Assembly: GCF_001886955.1 (NCBI RefSeq)
Contig: NZ_CP016804.1
Span: forward strand, 744,001-808,000
From: Halodesulfurarchaeum formicicum
Lineage (GTDB): Archaea > Halobacteriota > Halobacteria > Halobacteriales > Halobacteriaceae
Reading direction: 5' to 3'
Length of the DNA stretch: 64,000 nt
Shown one piece after another: positions 1 to 9,956 of this stretch; position 1 is the stretch's first letter, and the number at the start of each line of letters is the position of its first letter. The position numbers were made by a program, and so were the translations under genes. The notes under the pieces are model-generated. The model was not told the DNA's origin. It was given only the letters and a program-made list of their open reading frames with translations, and searched no databases.

Positions 1-269
1 ATCGCACCGATGTGATCGAGGTGGCCGTGTGTCGGCACGATGGCCTTCACGTCGCCCTCGAGTTCGGACATGACTCGGTCGTCCGGAATGGCCCCCATGT
101 CGATGAGGTCCAGGCTGTGCATTCGCTCGGTCTCGACGTTGTCGTGGATGAGGACCTTCGACAGGTTCAGCCCCATGTCGAAGATCACCACGTCGTCGCC
201 GGCCCGCACTGCCGTCATCTGCCGTCCGACTTCCTCGTAACCGCCGATTGTCGCAATTTCGATTTCCAT
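1..269 (-). CDS. rnj: Archaeal RNase J-type metallo-beta-lactamase ribonuclease, N-terminal part
   Basis: The gene runs off the left edge, so only the first 89 residues are present. They begin [16 protein letters not shown] and end in the metallo-beta-lactamase motif THGHLDHIG, which binds the two catalytic zinc ions. The GGYEEVGR(Q/N)M start is typical of archaeal RNase J exonucleases, which degrade RNA from the 5' end. The gene follows isopentenyl phosphate kinase on the same strand, as is usual in haloarchaea, but 171 bases separate them and a TATA-like CTTTATAGG lies at about 415-423 (minus strand). It may therefore have its own promoter and a leader of roughly 125 bases. The family is clear; the exact substrate is not visible. 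Confidence 0.85.
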   Translation of the reverse strand, partial: MEIEIATIGGYEEVGRQMTAVRAGDDVVIFDMGLNLSKVLIHDNVETERMHSLDLIDMGAIPDDRVMSELEGDVKAIVPTHGHLDHIGA

Positions 270-440
270 TGTGGATCACTGAAAGCCCGAATGGGCCCGC
301 TCAGTACTGAAACACACCGGCGAGTCGCCACCGTCCCATCCGGCGTCTTGCAGCCGTGACGGGTCAGCGGGTTCTACCCACCGGTGCCAGTTACGTGGAC
401 TAATACTCCCATCTCCTATAAAGCACCTGATCCTGACGGG

Positions 441-1202
441 TCACTGCGAGGAGCCGTCGATTCGCGTGCCTGGAGCCCCCGAGCCGAGGAAGGCGGCCAG
501 TCCGTCGGGGTCGAAGATCTGGGCGGGGGTGTCCAGGTCGAGCAAGGCCCGGACTTTGCCGGCCATTCCGCCAGTCACGTCGGTGGCGTCGCTTCCCGAG
601 AGCACTCCTTCGACGGCGTCGAACCGCTCTATCTCCGGAATCACGTCCTCGTCCTCGTCCAATACTCCTGGAACAGTGGTGCACAGCCCGACCGACTGGG
701 CGGCAAGCGACGCCGCGAGGCTGACCACGAGTTCGTCGCCGCTGACGATGGTCGCCCCGGCGTCGACGGTGGTGAACACGTCCCCATGGAGGACCGGCAC
801 GAATCCCTCTCCGAGCATCGTCTCGATTGCGCCCGTCGGTTGCACGACTGCACCCGACTCATCCCGGTAGCCTGCCGAGAAGGGGCGAACCGGAACGGCG
901 GGAACTCCCGCCTCGTGGAGGGCGTCGAGGACTGCCTCGTTGAGTCGGCCCATCGCGGCGTGAATTTCGCTGATCGCAGTCGTGTCGTGGGTTCCACTCG
1001 CCAGTGAGACCCCAGCCTGCGCGGCCGCTGGATGGCCGAAGGAGCCACCCCCGTGGACGATGACCAGCGAATCGACGGCCGCCTCGCCGATCGTCGCGGC
1101 CACGGCGTCGAGTTTCGACTCGTCCACCGTCTCGGGCTGGTCCTTTCGTGTGATGACACTCCCGCCGAGTTTGAGGACGACTGGTCCGGCGCGCTCGCTC
1201 AT
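441..1202 (-). CDS. ipk: Isopentenyl phosphate kinase
   Basis: This is a 253-residue amino-acid-kinase-family protein. It phosphorylates isopentenyl phosphate to isopentenyl diphosphate, the last step of the archaeal mevalonate route for membrane lipids. The nucleotide-binding loop is at LKLGGSVIT (residues 10-18) and the segment HGGGSFGH (50-57) carries the histidine characteristic of these kinases. A longer reading frame extends upstream to 1316, but the start at 1202 overlaps the mevalonate kinase stop by four bases (ATGA) and gives the usual family N-terminus. Haloarchaea use a phosphomevalonate decarboxylase feeding this kinase, which is established for Haloferax; the decarboxylase is not in this window. 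Confidence 0.92.
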   Translation of the reverse strand: MSERAGPVVLKLGGSVITRKDQPETVDESKLDAVAATIGEAAVDSLVIVHGGGSFGHPAAAQAGVSLASGTHDTTAISEIHAAMGRLNEAVLDALHEAGVPAVPVRPFSAGYRDESGAVVQPTGAIETMLGEGFVPVLHGDVFTTVDAGATIVSGDELVVSLAASLAAQSVGLCTTVPGVLDEDEDVIPEIERFDAVEGVLSGSDATDVTGGMAGKVRALLDLDTPAQIFDPDGLAAFLGSGAPGTRIDGSSQ

Positions 1203-2185
1203 TGTTCGCGGCACACTCCCTCGGTGTCGAGTTCGGCCCGGAACGCCTCGGCACAGGCCGGGGAGTACTTTAGGGCCGTCTCGGTCGCGTCTGTCTCGTC
1301 GAGAGCGACGATACACCCGCCGCCGCCGGCCCCGGTAAGCTTCGCGCCCGCTGCACCGGCATCCCGGGCAGCCCAGACCATCGCGTCGAGAGAGCGGGAT
1401 GAAACGCCGAGTGCGGCGAGCAGGCCGTGATTGAAGTTCATGAGTCGACCGAGTTCCGTCGTGTCCTCGGCTTCGAGGGCGTCGATGCCCTGCTCGACCA
1501 GGTCGCCGATCGACTCGACGGTGTCGGCCGCGAATGGGTAGGTCTCGCGAAGCGAGCGCACGCCCGAGACGAGCGCACCCGTGTCTCCTGCACCGCCGTC
1601 GTAGCCGACCACGAAGGGGAGGTCTGGTGCTGCGATCCGCTCACAGTTGTCGCCCTCCACGAGCACGGCGCCGCCCATCGTGGAACAAAAGGTGTCCGCC
1701 CTGGAGGCCTGGCCGTCCTGGACGGTATGCTCGACCTGGTAGGCCCGGTCGGCGATCTCCTCGCGGTCGAGTTCGACCCCGAGTGCTCGCGTTGCGGCGT
1801 CGATGGTCGCGACGACGACGGCCGCCGAGGAGCCCAGGCCGGCCCCCAGCGGGATCGAACTCTCGACGTGCACGTCGAAGCCCGCATTCGGGGCGTCCGC
1901 GGCGTCACGTGCCTGGGCGATGGCCTCGTCGACGTAGCCCATCGCGGCTTCCACGAGGTCCTCGGTCACGTCCACTTCCGGGGTGCCCGCCGTCGAGCCG
2001 TCGTACTCGACGGTGAACCCTTCGAGACTCAGATCCTGGGCGCGAACGCGAAGCCGCTCGTCGGCACGCTTTTCGACCGTGACGGTCGCTCGTCGCTCGA
2101 TCGCACAGGGGACCGCCGGCTCGCCGTAGACGACTGCATGCTCCCCGAAGAGGTATACCTTGCCCGGGGCGCTGGATGTGGCCAT
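1199..2185 (-). CDS. mvk: Mevalonate kinase
   Basis: A GHMP-family kinase of 328 residues that makes mevalonate 5-phosphate from mevalonate and ATP in the cytoplasm. The N-terminal motif GKVYLFGEHAVVYGEPA (about 8-24), the ATP loop PLGAGLGSSAAV (112-123) and the C-terminal glycine-rich KLTGAGGGGC are all present. It follows uS2 and is translationally coupled to isopentenyl phosphate kinase through an ATGA overlap. A run of six T on the minus strand at about 2209-2214 lies just before the start. It could end some transcripts of the ribosomal genes or act as a weak TATA-like element for the two isoprenoid kinases. Confidence 0.95.
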   Translation of the reverse strand: MATSSAPGKVYLFGEHAVVYGEPAVPCAIERRATVTVEKRADERLRVRAQDLSLEGFTVEYDGSTAGTPEVDVTEDLVEAAMGYVDEAIAQARDAADAPNAGFDVHVESSIPLGAGLGSSAAVVVATIDAATRALGVELDREEIADRAYQVEHTVQDGQASRADTFCSTMGGAVLVEGDNCERIAAPDLPFVVGYDGGAGDTGALVSGVRSLRETYPFAADTVESIGDLVEQGIDALEAEDTTELGRLMNFNHGLLAALGVSSRSLDAMVWAARDAGAAGAKLTGAGGGGCIVALDETDATETALKYSPACAEAFRAELDTEGVCREQ

Positions 2186-2229
2186 ACTGCTTCTCGGTCC
2201 CGGGGGCTAAAAAACGCTTGAGTACCCAG

Positions 2230-2925
2230 TCAGATCTCGCTCTCTTCGAAGTCCTCGAGGGCGTAGGCCGGCTCCGCGCCGCGGCGGTCGAGCACTTCGT
2301 TGCCGAGCAACCAGTAGACGACCGAGAGGGCCCGACGACCCTTGTTGTTCGTCGGGATGACCAGGTCGACGTTGCTGGTCGCGTTGTTCGAGTCACACAT
2401 CGCGATGACCGGAATCCCGACGGTGATGGCCTCCTTGACGGCCTGTGCGTCGCCGATGGGGTCGGTCACGACCACGACGTCGGGCTCGATGTACCCGTCG
2501 TACTGCGGATTCGTCAGCGTCCCCGGGATGAAGCGCCCGGTGCGGGCCCGTGCGCCGACCGCCTCGGCGAACTTCTCGGCCGGATAGCGGCCGTACTGTC
2601 GCGAGGAGGTCACGAGGATCTGCTCGGGGTTGTAGTTGTCCAGGAAGTCCGCGGCGGTGCGGATCCGCTGGTCGGTCTTGCTCACGTCAAGGACGTATAG
2701 CCCGTCGGTCCGGACCCGGTGGATGAACCGCTCCATGTCACTGGTCTTCTGCTGGGTGCCGATGTGCACCCCCGCGCCGAGGTACTCCTCGACGGGGATC
2801 AGCAGGTCGGGGTCCGACGCCGCCATGACGTCCTCGGTCTGTGCCTCCTCGTCGGCCTCCGCTGTGTCGGTGGGCTCCTCGGGGGCCTCGAGGGTCGTCT
2901 CGTCAGGTGTCTCGCGTTCGCTCAT
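2230..2925 (-). CDS. rps2: Small ribosomal subunit protein uS2
   Basis: A 231-residue uS2 family protein of the 30S subunit. After an acidic, low-complexity N-terminal extension (about residues 1-38), typical of halophiles, the conserved core runs from [17 protein letters not shown] through [17 protein letters not shown] to [21 protein letters not shown]. The start overlaps the enolase stop by four bases (ATGA), so both genes sit in the same polycistronic unit. No oddity seen. Confidence 0.96.
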   Translation of the reverse strand: MSERETPDETTLEAPEEPTDTAEADEEAQTEDVMAASDPDLLIPVEEYLGAGVHIGTQQKTSDMERFIHRVRTDGLYVLDVSKTDQRIRTAADFLDNYNPEQILVTSSRQYGRYPAEKFAEAVGARARTGRFIPGTLTNPQYDGYIEPDVVVVTDPIGDAQAVKEAITVGIPVIAMCDSNNATSNVDLVIPTNNKGRRALSVVYWLLGNEVLDRRGAEPAYALEDFEESEI

Positions 2926-4121
2926 GATGTACCGTCGCCGATTCGAATGAGTTCGTTGAGTTTTGCAGTTCGCTCGCCCCCGACCGCTCCCGTCTTGATG
3001 AACGGGGCGTCGGTCGCGACGGCGAGGTGTGCGATGGTGGTGTCCTCGGTCTCGCCCGAACGGTGGGAGATGACTGGATCGTAGCCCGACCGCTGGGCCA
3101 GTTCGACCGCGTCCACGGTGTCGCTGAGGGTCCCGATCTGGTTTGGCTTGATCAGGATGCTGTTGGCCGCGCCGCGTTCGATGCCCTCGGCGAGTCGCGC
3201 CGTGTTGGTCACGAAGAGGTCATCGCCACAGATCAGGGTTCGATCGCCGACCTGGTCGGTCAACTCGGCAAAGCCATCGAAGTCGTTCTCGTCGAGGGGA
3301 TCCTCGACGTAGACCAGATCGTACTCCCGGACCATCTCCGCGACGTACTCGATCTGTTCGGCGGTGGACTTGCTGTCCGTGCCGTACTGGTACGCGCCGT
3401 CCTCGTAGAGCTCCGCGGCGGCCACGTCCAGGCCGAACCCGATCTCGAAGCCGAACGAATCCGCGACGCTGTCGGTCGCCTCGGCCATGATCTCGAAAGC
3501 AACGTCCTCCGTGATCGACGGGGCCCAGGCCCCTTCGTCTCCCTTCGCGGGGGCCTCCCCACGATCTCGAAGTAGCTCGCCGGCCGTCTGGTGCACGGCC
3601 GCGTTCGCGAAGACCGCATCGCGAATACTCGGTGCGCCGATCGGGGCGGCCAGGAACTCCTGGATCGCGGTCGCCTCGGCGGCGTGTTCGCCGCCGCCGA
3701 TAATGTTCCCAAGCGGCGTCGGGAACGACCGGCCACGGAATGCGCCGCCGAGATGCTGGTACAGCGGCGCGCCAAGCACGTCCGCCGCGGCCTTCGCGGC
3801 GGCCATGCTGATGGCGACGGCGCTGTTGGCGCCGATCTCCGAGAAGTCCTCGGTGCCGTCGGCCGCATGCAGGATCTGGTCGATCTCCCGCTGGTCGCCG
3901 ACGTAGGCGGCCCCTTCGAGACGCGGAATCGCGTGCTCGCGGGCCGCGGCGATGGCCTCCTCGACCGGTCGCTCGACGGCCTCGTGTTCGCCGGTCGACG
4001 CGCCGCTCGGGGCGGCCGCGCGACCGAATCCGCCTGAGGCGGTCTCGATATCCGCCTCGACGGTCTTGTTGCCCCGGGAGTCCAGGATCGGCCGGAGCCG
4101 AACTGATTCGATCAGCGTCAT
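2922..4121 (-). CDS. eno: Enolase (phosphopyruvate hydratase)
   Basis: A 399-residue enolase interconverting 2-phosphoglycerate and phosphoenolpyruvate. The N-terminal [16 protein letters not shown], the magnesium ligand in [10 protein letters not shown], the catalytic lysine in [12 protein letters not shown] and the C-terminal [17 protein letters not shown] are intact. The length is slightly below the usual 410-430 residues, with no domain missing. It lies between RNA polymerase subunit K and uS2, an arrangement common in archaea, and overlaps both by four bases. Confidence 0.96.
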   Translation of the reverse strand: MTLIESVRLRPILDSRGNKTVEADIETASGGFGRAAAPSGASTGEHEAVERPVEEAIAAAREHAIPRLEGAAYVGDQREIDQILHAADGTEDFSEIGANSAVAISMAAAKAAADVLGAPLYQHLGGAFRGRSFPTPLGNIIGGGEHAAEATAIQEFLAAPIGAPSIRDAVFANAAVHQTAGELLRDRGEAPAKGDEGAWAPSITEDVAFEIMAEATDSVADSFGFEIGFGLDVAAAELYEDGAYQYGTDSKSTAEQIEYVAEMVREYDLVYVEDPLDENDFDGFAELTDQVGDRTLICGDDLFVTNTARLAEGIERGAANSILIKPNQIGTLSDTVDAVELAQRSGYDPVISHRSGETEDTTIAHLAVATDAPFIKTGAVGGERTAKLNELIRIGDGTS

Positions 4122-4300
4122 GTGCGCTCCCGCCGGACCGTAAACGGAAGGGCCGACTGATCGTACTCCTCGGCGGCGATGAGGATCGGTTCGGTCTGAT
4201 CGGTGTCGATCAGCACCGGGGCGCCATAGGAGATCTGCAGCGCCCGTGCGCCGAGGATCCGGGCCTTCTCGTAGCGGTTGTAGCGTTGTTGCGTGGACAT
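4118..4300 (-). CDS. rpoK: DNA-directed RNA polymerase subunit K (Rpo6)
   Basis: A 60-residue homologue of the eukaryotic RPB6/bacterial omega subunit, which helps assemble and stabilise RNA polymerase. The conserved [20 protein letters not shown] is present and the protein ends [10 protein letters not shown] longer frame exists upstream, but the ATG at 4300 gives the usual haloarchaeal [14 protein letters not shown] start and follows directly on the rpoN stop codon. Confidence 0.94.
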   Translation of the reverse strand: MSTQQRYNRYEKARILGARALQISYGAPVLIDTDQTEPILIAAEEYDQSALPFTVRRERT

Positions 4301-4301
4301 G

Positions 4302-4502
4302 TTACTGGTACGGGGAGACGACGTCGACCAGATCCTCGTGGGAGACGAGCATCCGCCGACAGCAGTGGCGTTCGACGCCCAGGTCATCAAGCACCTGCTC
4401 CGGGTCCTCGTCGCCGTCCAACGTGGAGGCTCGGGCCTCGTACTCCTCCCAGTACTCGCCCACCGTGTTGCCGCACGTGAAACAGCGGACTGGGACCATC
4501 AT
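4302..4502 (-). CDS. rpoN: DNA-directed RNA polymerase subunit N (Rpo10)
   Basis: A 66-residue zinc-binding subunit homologous to RPB10. The pair CFTCG near the N-terminus and CC in RHCCRRM form the single zinc site, and the protein keeps the typical [11 protein letters not shown] start. Two adjacent ATG codons (4502 and 4499) are possible starts; the first matches relatives. It sits between uS9 and rpoK in the superoperon. Confidence 0.94.
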   Translation of the reverse strand: MMVPVRCFTCGNTVGEYWEEYEARASTLDGDEDPEQVLDDLGVERHCCRRMLVSHEDLVDVVSPYQ

Positions 4503-4509
4503 GGGTGAA

Positions 4510-4908
4510 TCACCGGTAGGACTTCTGGTAGCGCGCCCGGGCACCGGGGCCGCCCCACTTCTTGGGTTCGGGCTGGCGCACGTCGTTGACCAGCAGGGTG
4601 CGGTCGAACTCCATGAACGCGTCCCGGAGTTCGGCGTCGCCGAAGAACTCCACGAGGCCACGCGAGATGGCGGTCCGGACCGCATCTGCCTGGCCGGCGA
4701 AGCCGCCACCCTCCACGGTCACGTCGATGTCGACCTGCTCGCGAAGTTCCGCATCCGCGATGCGGAACGGTTCGAGCATCTTCAGCCGCGACATCTCCGG
4801 TTCTACCAGTTCGATGGGCGTCGAGTTGATTCGCACACGACCCTCCCCATCGCTGACGGTCGCCCGCGCGATGGCCGTCTTCTTCTTTCCGCTCGTGTTT
4901 GTTACCAT
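4510..4908 (-). CDS. rps9: Small ribosomal subunit protein uS9
   Basis: A 132-residue uS9. The start [17 protein letters not shown], the central [13 protein letters not shown] and the basic C-terminus [16 protein letters not shown], which reaches towards the decoding centre, are typical. It overlaps the uL13 gene by seven bases and precedes rpoN by seven bases, so it is part of one transcript. Confidence 0.96.
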   Translation of the reverse strand: MVTNTSGKKKTAIARATVSDGEGRVRINSTPIELVEPEMSRLKMLEPFRIADAELREQVDIDVTVEGGGFAGQADAVRTAISRGLVEFFGDAELRDAFMEFDRTLLVNDVRQPEPKKWGGPGARARYQKSYR

Positions 4909-5339
4909 GTGACGTTCGCTCCGAGGTGTTCTGCCACCGTTCCGAGGGTGATAAAGCGGGTGGTCGAAAGTCGGTCGATCGAAGTGTCATCGAGGACCGA
5001 CGCGTCCTTGTCGTGGGGGTTGCCCACGTAGACCCGGACGTTCGACAGCGCCGTTCGGCCCCGATCCTTCTTGTAGGGGACCATCCCACGGATGGTTCGC
5101 TTGAAGATCCGGTCCGGTCGTCGCGGATAGGCCGGGCCCCGGTCGGAGCCCAGTTCGGCGCGGGTCCGGTACTTCTCGAGGATGTCTTCGCGCCGGCCCG
5201 TGATGACTGCTTCTTCAGCGTTGACGACTGCGATGCGATCGCCAGCGAGGGCGCGTTCGGCGACCTGTGTCGCCACGCGGCCCATCACGCAATCGCGGGC
5301 GTCGACGACCAGATCGGCGTCGAATTCCGCGAGACTCAT
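4902..5339 (-). CDS. rpl13: Large ribosomal subunit protein uL13
   Basis: A 145-residue uL13 (archaeal L13/eukaryotic L13a). The motifs [35 protein letters not shown] and the [15 protein letters not shown] segment identify it. The ATG overlaps the eL18 stop as ATGA. It belongs to the uS13-to-uS2 superoperon. Confidence 0.96.
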   Translation of the reverse strand: MSLAEFDADLVVDARDCVMGRVATQVAERALAGDRIAVVNAEEAVITGRREDILEKYRTRAELGSDRGPAYPRRPDRIFKRTIRGMVPYKKDRGRTALSNVRVYVGNPHDKDASVLDDTSIDRLSTTRFITLGTVAEHLGANVTW

Positions 5340-5689
5340 GCGATCACCCGCACGTTACTGCCCTCTGGGTTTTCTTCGAGTGCCTGTTCGAGGTGGAGTA
5401 CTTCGCCGTCCGCGTGTTCGATTTTCGTTCGGGCGGAGCTGGAGAAGTCGACGGCCGCAACCGTGACCGACTTCCGCAGCGCGCCGGACCCGAGCACCTT
5501 GCCCGGGACGACGATCGTCTCGTCCTCCGTCGCGTACCGTTCGATACGACTCAGATTGACCTCGGCGTGAGAGCGGCGCGGCTTCTCGAGCCGGCCGGCC
5601 ACGTCCCGCCAGATGTCCGCGCCCGTCTCGCGGGCCACGGACTTGCATTCGGCGATGAGGCTGCTGAGTCTGGGACTTGTCTTGCTCAT
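5336..5689 (-). CDS. rpl18e: Large ribosomal subunit protein eL18
   Basis: A 117-residue archaeal/eukaryotic-type L18e protein of the 50S subunit. Conserved segments include [14 protein letters not shown] and [13 protein letters not shown]. It is the first protein gene after tRNA-Leu; its start is 24 bases downstream of the tRNA 3' end, so it is probably released by tRNA processing from the same transcript. Confidence 0.95.
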   Translation of the reverse strand: MSKTSPRLSSLIAECKSVARETGADIWRDVAGRLEKPRRSHAEVNLSRIERYATEDETIVVPGKVLGSGALRKSVTVAAVDFSSSARTKIEHADGEVLHLEQALEENPEGSNVRVIA

Positions 5690-5713
5690 TACGGTGTGGA
5701 AAAGTGTGGTGAG

Positions 5714-5798
5714 TGCAGGGAGCAGGATTTGAACCTGCGAACCCCTACGGGACAGCGCCCTGAACGCTGCGCCTTTGGCCTGACTCGGCTACCCCTGC
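5714..5798 (-). tRNA. tRNA-Leu (anticodon CAG)
   Basis: An 85-base class II tRNA read on the minus strand. The acceptor stem is GCAGGGG with its 3' partner and an A discriminator (as expected for leucine). The anticodon stem CAGCG/CGCTG encloses loop TTCAGGG, giving anticodon CAG. A variable arm and a T arm with loop TTCAAAT are present. No intron. It lies between rpoD and rpl18e, a position known in other haloarchaea. Confidence 0.96.
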
Positions 5799-5926
5799 AC
5801 GCGGTTTCGCTCGCGATACCTGGTTGGGGCCGCCCCTTCAAACCCGTTTCGATCGGGCGCCACGACGCAGTCGCTCCTGGGGTCGGGGCGACCGTCGCGG
5901 TGGATTGGGGCGGCGTATTCATAGCT

Positions 5927-6673
5927 CTACAGTGAGACGGCTGTTTCGAGTTCGTCGGCTCGGTCATACAGCGAGTCGACAGCCCGGGACACGAGTTCCG
6001 TGACCGGCATCGAGCCGTCGGTCTCGACGTGGAACACGAAGGCGTTCGGCACGTCACGAACCGCGACCTCCTGCTCTGGATACCGGTTCCGAAGGTCGTT
6101 GTCGAACTCCTCGGTCGTGATCAACTCGCCGTCTTCCTCGATGACGCCGCGGACGATCTGTGTCTCGTCCGCGCCGTACTCGTCGGCCTCGCCGAGAACC
6201 TCGACTTCCTGGAGGTGGCGATAGCCCACGGCGATGCCACCCTGGTGTTTGGCGTGATCACGGCCGCTGCCCAGGACGGCATCGGCTTCGATCTCGAGTC
6301 GCTGGTCCTCCTTGAGTTCGATGATCGGAATCCCGTCTTCGGCGGGTTCGACCATCGGATCCTTGGAGACCAGATCGCCCGAGTACGCCGTTCCGGGACC
6401 CTCGACGTCGAGGGCCAGCGTGACGACATCGCCCGCCTCGAACTCGCCCTCGGGGGTGGTCAACGGGACCAGGCCCAGCCGAAGTGCGAGCTGTTCGTCG
6501 AACATCACACTGGAGTTCTCGACGAACCGAACCGTATCGATCGAGAGGGTCGGCACGTCGGCCAGCATCGCGCGGCGGATGCCGTTTGCCAGGTCCGGGG
6601 TGATCCCCCTGACGAGGAACCTGGCTTCCCGGTCGCCGGATTCGATGAACTCGACCTCGAAGGTGTCTGCCAT
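5927..6673 (-). CDS. rpoD: DNA-directed RNA polymerase subunit D (Rpo3)
   Basis: A 248-residue homologue of bacterial alpha-NTD and eukaryotic RPB3, forming the assembly platform with subunits L, N and P. The dimerisation core [20 protein letters not shown] (about 27-46) is intact. The translated sequence contains no cysteine at all, so the Fe-S cluster domain found in some archaeal D subunits cannot be present. It starts two bases after the uS11 stop. tRNA-Leu follows after about 130 bases without a gene. Confidence 0.95.
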   Translation of the reverse strand: MADTFEVEFIESGDREARFLVRGITPDLANGIRRAMLADVPTLSIDTVRFVENSSVMFDEQLALRLGLVPLTTPEGEFEAGDVVTLALDVEGPGTAYSGDLVSKDPMVEPAEDGIPIIELKEDQRLEIEADAVLGSGRDHAKHQGGIAVGYRHLQEVEVLGEADEYGADETQIVRGVIEEDGELITTEEFDNDLRNRYPEQEVAVRDVPNAFVFHVETDGSMPVTELVSRAVDSLYDRADELETAVSL

Positions 6674-6674
6674 G

Positions 6675-7061
6675 TTAGAATCCAGAGTTCTTCGGTGCCC
6701 GGGTGCCGTCGTGCGGGATCGGGGTCACGTCCTCGATCCGGCCGATTTCGAGGCCCGCTCGTGCGAGCGCTCGAATCGCGGCCTGTGCCCCGGGGCCGGG
6801 GTTCTGCTGTTGATTGCCACCCGGTCCACGTACGCGGACGTGGACGCCTTCTACTCCCTGTTCCATCACCGTCTCGGCGATCTTCTCGGCCATCTGCATG
6901 GCCGCGTAGGGGGAGGCCTCGTCCCGGTTCTGCTTGACGACCGCGCCACCACTCGACTTGGCCAGGGTCTCGGCCCCGGTCTGGTCGGTGATGGTCATGA
7001 TCGTGTTGTTGAACGAGGCGTGGATGTGTGCGATACCCCACGTGGAATCCTCATTTGCCAT
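6675..7061 (-). CDS. rps11: Small ribosomal subunit protein uS11
   Basis: A 128-residue uS11. The N-terminal [19 protein letters not shown], the RVRGPGGN segment and C-terminal [16 protein letters not shown] are hallmarks. It sits between uS4 and rpoD with short spacers (six bases and one base). Confidence 0.97.
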   Translation of the reverse strand: MANEDSTWGIAHIHASFNNTIMTITDQTGAETLAKSSGGAVVKQNRDEASPYAAMQMAEKIAETVMEQGVEGVHVRVRGPGGNQQQNPGPGAQAAIRALARAGLEIGRIEDVTPIPHDGTRAPKNSGF

Positions 7062-7067
7062 GTATGA

Positions 7068-7580
7068 TCACTCCTGTGCGGATGCGCGTTCGGGGTGTAG
7101 TTCGTCCGCGAGCGCGCTGTTCTCGTCGAAGGCAACGTCGTCTTCCTCGGCCACTTCGACGGTGTAGGAGGGCGTGGTGACCCGCTGCCCGTCGATGGTG
7201 ACGTGTCCGTGGTTGACGAACTGTCGTGCCTGGGCGACCGTGTTCGCCAGGCCCTTGCGGTAGGCGACTGTCTGCAGTCGGCGTTCGAGGACGTCCGTCA
7301 CGTCGAGTGACAGCACGTCGTCGAGGCCTTCGTCGGCGTCGAGAATGCCGTAGCGCTGGAGCCGTTCGATGAACTCCTCGCCGGACTCCTCGTCGACCCG
7401 ACCGAGCAGGCGTCGCGCCTCGCGGCGGTACTTGCGCAGCTCGGACTGGGCTCGCCAGAGTTCCTCCTTGTTCTTGAGGCCGTACCGGCCGATGAGGTCC
7501 CCCTCCTCGGCGATGCGTTCACCCTGGTATGGGTGATTCGGCGTCTCGTAGAATTTGGTGTTCTCTCCTGGAAGTGCCAT
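7068..7580 (-). CDS. rps4: Small ribosomal subunit protein uS4
   Basis: A 170-residue uS4 with the S4 RNA-binding domain in the C-terminal half ([23 protein letters not shown], roughly 120-145). It starts one base inside the uS13 stop codon (TAATG arrangement), which indicates coupling. Confidence 0.97.
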   Translation of the reverse strand: MALPGENTKFYETPNHPYQGERIAEEGDLIGRYGLKNKEELWRAQSELRKYRREARRLLGRVDEESGEEFIERLQRYGILDADEGLDDVLSLDVTDVLERRLQTVAYRKGLANTVAQARQFVNHGHVTIDGQRVTTPSYTVEVAEEDDVAFDENSALADELHPERASAQE

Positions 7581-8083
7581 TATTCACCTGCCTCCTCTTC
7601 TGCCTGTTCTTCGCGAATCTCCTCGACGTTCACGCCGATCGTGCCCTCGGTCCGGCCAGTGGACTTGGTCCGCTGACCGCGTACCTTCTGGCCTCGCTCG
7701 TGACGCACGCCGCGATAGGACCGGATCATCCGCATCCGATTGATGTCCTCATCGCGGGTGAGCGCCACGTCCGAACCCGTAAGGTGGCCACTTTCGCCGG
7801 TGTAGAAGTCCTTCTGACGGTTGGTGAGCCAGTCGGGGACGTGTGTGTCGAAGTCCTCGACTGCCTCGACGATCTGTTCGATCACGTCGTCGTCGAGGGC
7901 CCCAATCGTGGCCTGCCGGTCGACGTCGGCCACGTCGGCGATGACTCGGGCCGCCCGTCGTCCGATGCCACTCATCTCGGTGAGGGCGCGCTCGACGGAC
8001 TTCGTCCCGTCGAGGTCGGTCTGTCCGATGCGGACGAAGTATCGAATCTCCTCGTCCGCTTCCTCTGTGTCTTCCGTGCTCAT
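7580..8083 (-). CDS. rps13: Small ribosomal subunit protein uS13
   Basis: A 167-residue uS13 that bridges the subunits at the head of the 30S. The helix-two-turn-helix [12 protein letters not shown] and the basic tail [23 protein letters not shown] are present. An acidic stretch follows MSTED at the start and another closes the protein. The frame stays open upstream into the tRNA-Ser gene, so the ATG at 8083 is the sensible start. It is the first protein of the superoperon, 16 bases after tRNA-Ser. Confidence 0.95.
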   Translation of the reverse strand: MSTEDTEEADEEIRYFVRIGQTDLDGTKSVERALTEMSGIGRRAARVIADVADVDRQATIGALDDDVIEQIVEAVEDFDTHVPDWLTNRQKDFYTGESGHLTGSDVALTRDEDINRMRMIRSYRGVRHERGQKVRGQRTKSTGRTEGTIGVNVEEIREEQAEEEAGE

Positions 8084-8099
8084 AGTTGGATATCGAAAG

Positions 8100-8182
8100 C
8101 GTCGTGGCGGGGATTTGAACCCCGGAGGCTTACGCCACAGAGTTAGCAACCCTGCGCCTTGACCAGGCTAGGCTACCACGAC
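8100..8182 (-). tRNA. tRNA-Ser (anticodon GCT)
   Basis: An 83-base class II tRNA on the minus strand. The acceptor stem pairs GTCGTGG with CCACGAC, with a G discriminator as expected for serine. Anticodon stem CAGGG/CTCTG encloses loop TTGCTAA, giving GCT, which reads AGC/AGT codons. A long variable arm and T arm (CGGGG/CCCCG) are clear. It heads the ribosomal superoperon. Confidence 0.96.
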
Positions 8183-8301
8183 GCGCGTTCGGTATTGTCG
8201 CCCTTCCGGACTCGGGGCATACACCCCTACAGTACCTGCGATGGGTTCTATCCCCCTCTGTCACTTAAGTCCCTCGGAACGTCGGCCCGCGGGGCAGGAA
8301 A

Positions 8302-9318
8302 CTAGTCGTCGTTGCCGACCGTTGCGGGTGCCGGGATCGCCGATCCGGCGTCTTCCGATTCGGGTACCGCATAGGCCTCGTTTTCAACCCACTCGCCGTC
8401 CTCGTTCTGGACCATGTACGCGCCGTAGTAGGGCACTCGATTTTTGACCGTCGCCTCGAAGGTTGCCGCGATCTCCTCCCGGGTCATCTCGCCCATCGAC
8501 CGGAGGTCGTCAGTACGGTTGAGACAGCCCTTGAGCCGGCCATCCGGAGTCACGCGTACGCGATGACAATTTTCACAGAACTCCCGGTTCTCCACGGGAT
8601 CGACGATCTCGACCATGCCGCCGTTCACGAAGTACCGGTTGCGATGGTGCATCTCCCGGGTCTCCACGCGGTCGGCCCGCTCCTCGAGCCAGTCGTGAAC
8701 CCGGTCGATGTCGATGGCCCATTCGGGGTTCTGGACCAGTTCGGGCATGAATTCGATGAGCTGGAGGCGCAGGCCGTCGTTCTCGGCGACGAAGTCGACC
8801 ATGTCCTCGACGTGTGGGGCGGTCTGTTCGAAGACGACCATGTTGAGTTTGACCGGCGTGAGTCCGGCCTCGACGGCCGCCCGGACCCCCTCAAGAACCC
8901 GCTCGTAGGCCCCGCTCTTCGTGATTTCCTTGAACGCCTCGGCATCCAGAGCGTCCTGGGAGACGTTGACCCGTTCGAGTCCGGCGGCCTTGAGATCCGC
9001 CGCCCGATCCGGGAGAAAACTCCCGTTGGTCGTCAGCGAGGCCTCCATCCCGTCCGGGACCCGGCGGATGATCTCCTCTAAGTCCTCCCGGAGCATCGGT
9101 TCCCCGCCGGTGAATTTGACCTTCTCGACACCGTACTCCCGGACGACCTCCAGAAACCGGATCACCTCGTCGGCACTCATCTCCTCGCCCTGGGGGTCCA
9201 TCGGTCCTCGCGTGTCCCCGAGCCCCTCGTTGTGACAGTAGACACAGTCGAAATTGCAACGATCGGTCAGGGAGACCCGAACGTCGGTAACTTCCCGACC
9301 GAAATCGTCCTCGAGCAT
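8302..9318 (-). CDS. moaA: GTP 3',8-cyclase MoaA (molybdenum cofactor biosynthesis)
   Basis: A 338-residue radical SAM enzyme for the first step of molybdopterin synthesis, GTP to 3',8-cyclo-GTP. The radical SAM cluster motif CNFDCVYC lies at about residues 21-28. [10 protein letters not shown] follows, and a second cluster motif [18 protein letters not shown] is in the C-terminal third. The frame is open upstream, but the ATG at 9318 fits the family N-terminus and lies about 25 bases after a TTAAGG element. The protein ends GNDD; the terminal double glycine of many bacterial MoaA proteins is not there. Confidence 0.93.
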   Translation of the reverse strand: MLEDDFGREVTDVRVSLTDRCNFDCVYCHNEGLGDTRGPMDPQGEEMSADEVIRFLEVVREYGVEKVKFTGGEPMLREDLEEIIRRVPDGMEASLTTNGSFLPDRAADLKAAGLERVNVSQDALDAEAFKEITKSGAYERVLEGVRAAVEAGLTPVKLNMVVFEQTAPHVEDMVDFVAENDGLRLQLIEFMPELVQNPEWAIDIDRVHDWLEERADRVETREMHHRNRYFVNGGMVEIVDPVENREFCENCHRVRVTPDGRLKGCLNRTDDLRSMGEMTREEIAATFEATVKNRVPYYGAYMVQNEDGEWVENEAYAVPESEDAGSAIPAPATVGNDD

Positions 9319-9339
9319 AGCCGGTAATCGTATCCGTAA

Positions 9340-9347
9340 GGCCTTAA
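9340..9347 (-). promoter_or_regulatory. Probable TATA box of moaA
   Basis: On the minus strand the bases read AGTTAAGGCC, centred about 25 bases before the MoaA start, as in leaderless haloarchaeal promoters. Confidence 0.4.
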
Positions 9348-9394
9348 CTCCGGGGGTATGAGCGAGCTCACGTAACCGAAAATGGGTTCGTCGG

Positions 9395-9823
9395 TCACTC
9401 CGTCGGCTCGTACTCCGGGGACTGGGACTCGATGACCGTCGCGATGTCCTCGAGCATCCGCCCGACTGTCGCCACCACGTCATCGAGCGTGGCGATGCCG
9501 ACGAGGTCGCCGGTGTCGTCGACGACTGGAATCCGCCGGACGTGACCCTCGGCCATCGTGGCCGGCAGGTCACAGGCGGTCGCGTCCTGGTGGATGGTTA
9601 CCGGATCGGCGGACATGACCTGCTTTGCAGTTACGGCTTCCAGATCCTGAAAGTCGGCCATCGCCATGGCGATGTCCCGGTCAGTCACGATCCCGACTGG
9701 CTTGTCCGCCTCGACGATCACCAGTGCCCCGAGGTCCTCCGTCCGCATCAACTCGACTAACTCCGGGAGTGGCGTGTTCTTGCGGGCCGTTACGGCGTCG
9801 ACTGCGAGTGTTCCGACGGGCAT
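9395..9823 (-). CDS. Two-CBS-domain protein
   Basis: A 142-residue protein made almost entirely of a pair of CBS motifs ([20 protein letters not shown]... and ...[21 protein letters not shown]). Such Bateman modules bind adenine nucleotides and usually signal energy state to a partner. No catalytic or DNA-binding domain is attached, so the partner is unknown. The open frame extends to 9877; the ATG at 9823 ([12 protein letters not shown]) matches related proteins and sits about 30 bases after a TATA-like GTTATTTGCC. It is divergent from the Mrp-type ATPase. Confidence 0.85.
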   Translation of the reverse strand: MPVGTLAVDAVTARKNTPLPELVELMRTEDLGALVIVEADKPVGIVTDRDIAMAMADFQDLEAVTAKQVMSADPVTIHQDATACDLPATMAEGHVRRIPVVDDTGDLVGIATLDDVVATVGRMLEDIATVIESQSPEYEPTE

Positions 9824-9850
9824 GACTCGGCTGCAACTACGGAACCTGTT

Positions 9851-9861
9851 GGCAAATAACC
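9851..9861 (-). promoter_or_regulatory. TATA-like element of the CBS protein gene
   Basis: The minus strand reads GGTTATTTGCC about 30 bases before the ATG at 9823. Confidence 0.4.
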
Positions 9862-9924
9862 ATTCGTCGGCTGTCACGTTCTGGGAAACGTTCCGGCCAA
9901 CGCTCTAGGCCTTGCCAAACACAA

Positions 9925-9934
9925 CCCTTATTCA
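9925..9934 (+). promoter_or_regulatory. TATA-like element of the Mrp-type ATPase gene
   Basis: CCCTTATTC lies about 28 bases before the ATG at 9957. This supports 9957 over the in-frame TTG at 9912, which would place the start upstream of the promoter element. Confidence 0.45.
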
Positions 9935-9956
9935 CGGTTCGCGGTTACGTCAGGGC

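Noticed and set aside
384-1007. A 207-residue plus-strand frame opposite isopentenyl phosphate kinase
   Set aside because: It is the antisense shadow of a well-conserved kinase; high-GC codon bias opens long frames on the other strand throughout this window.
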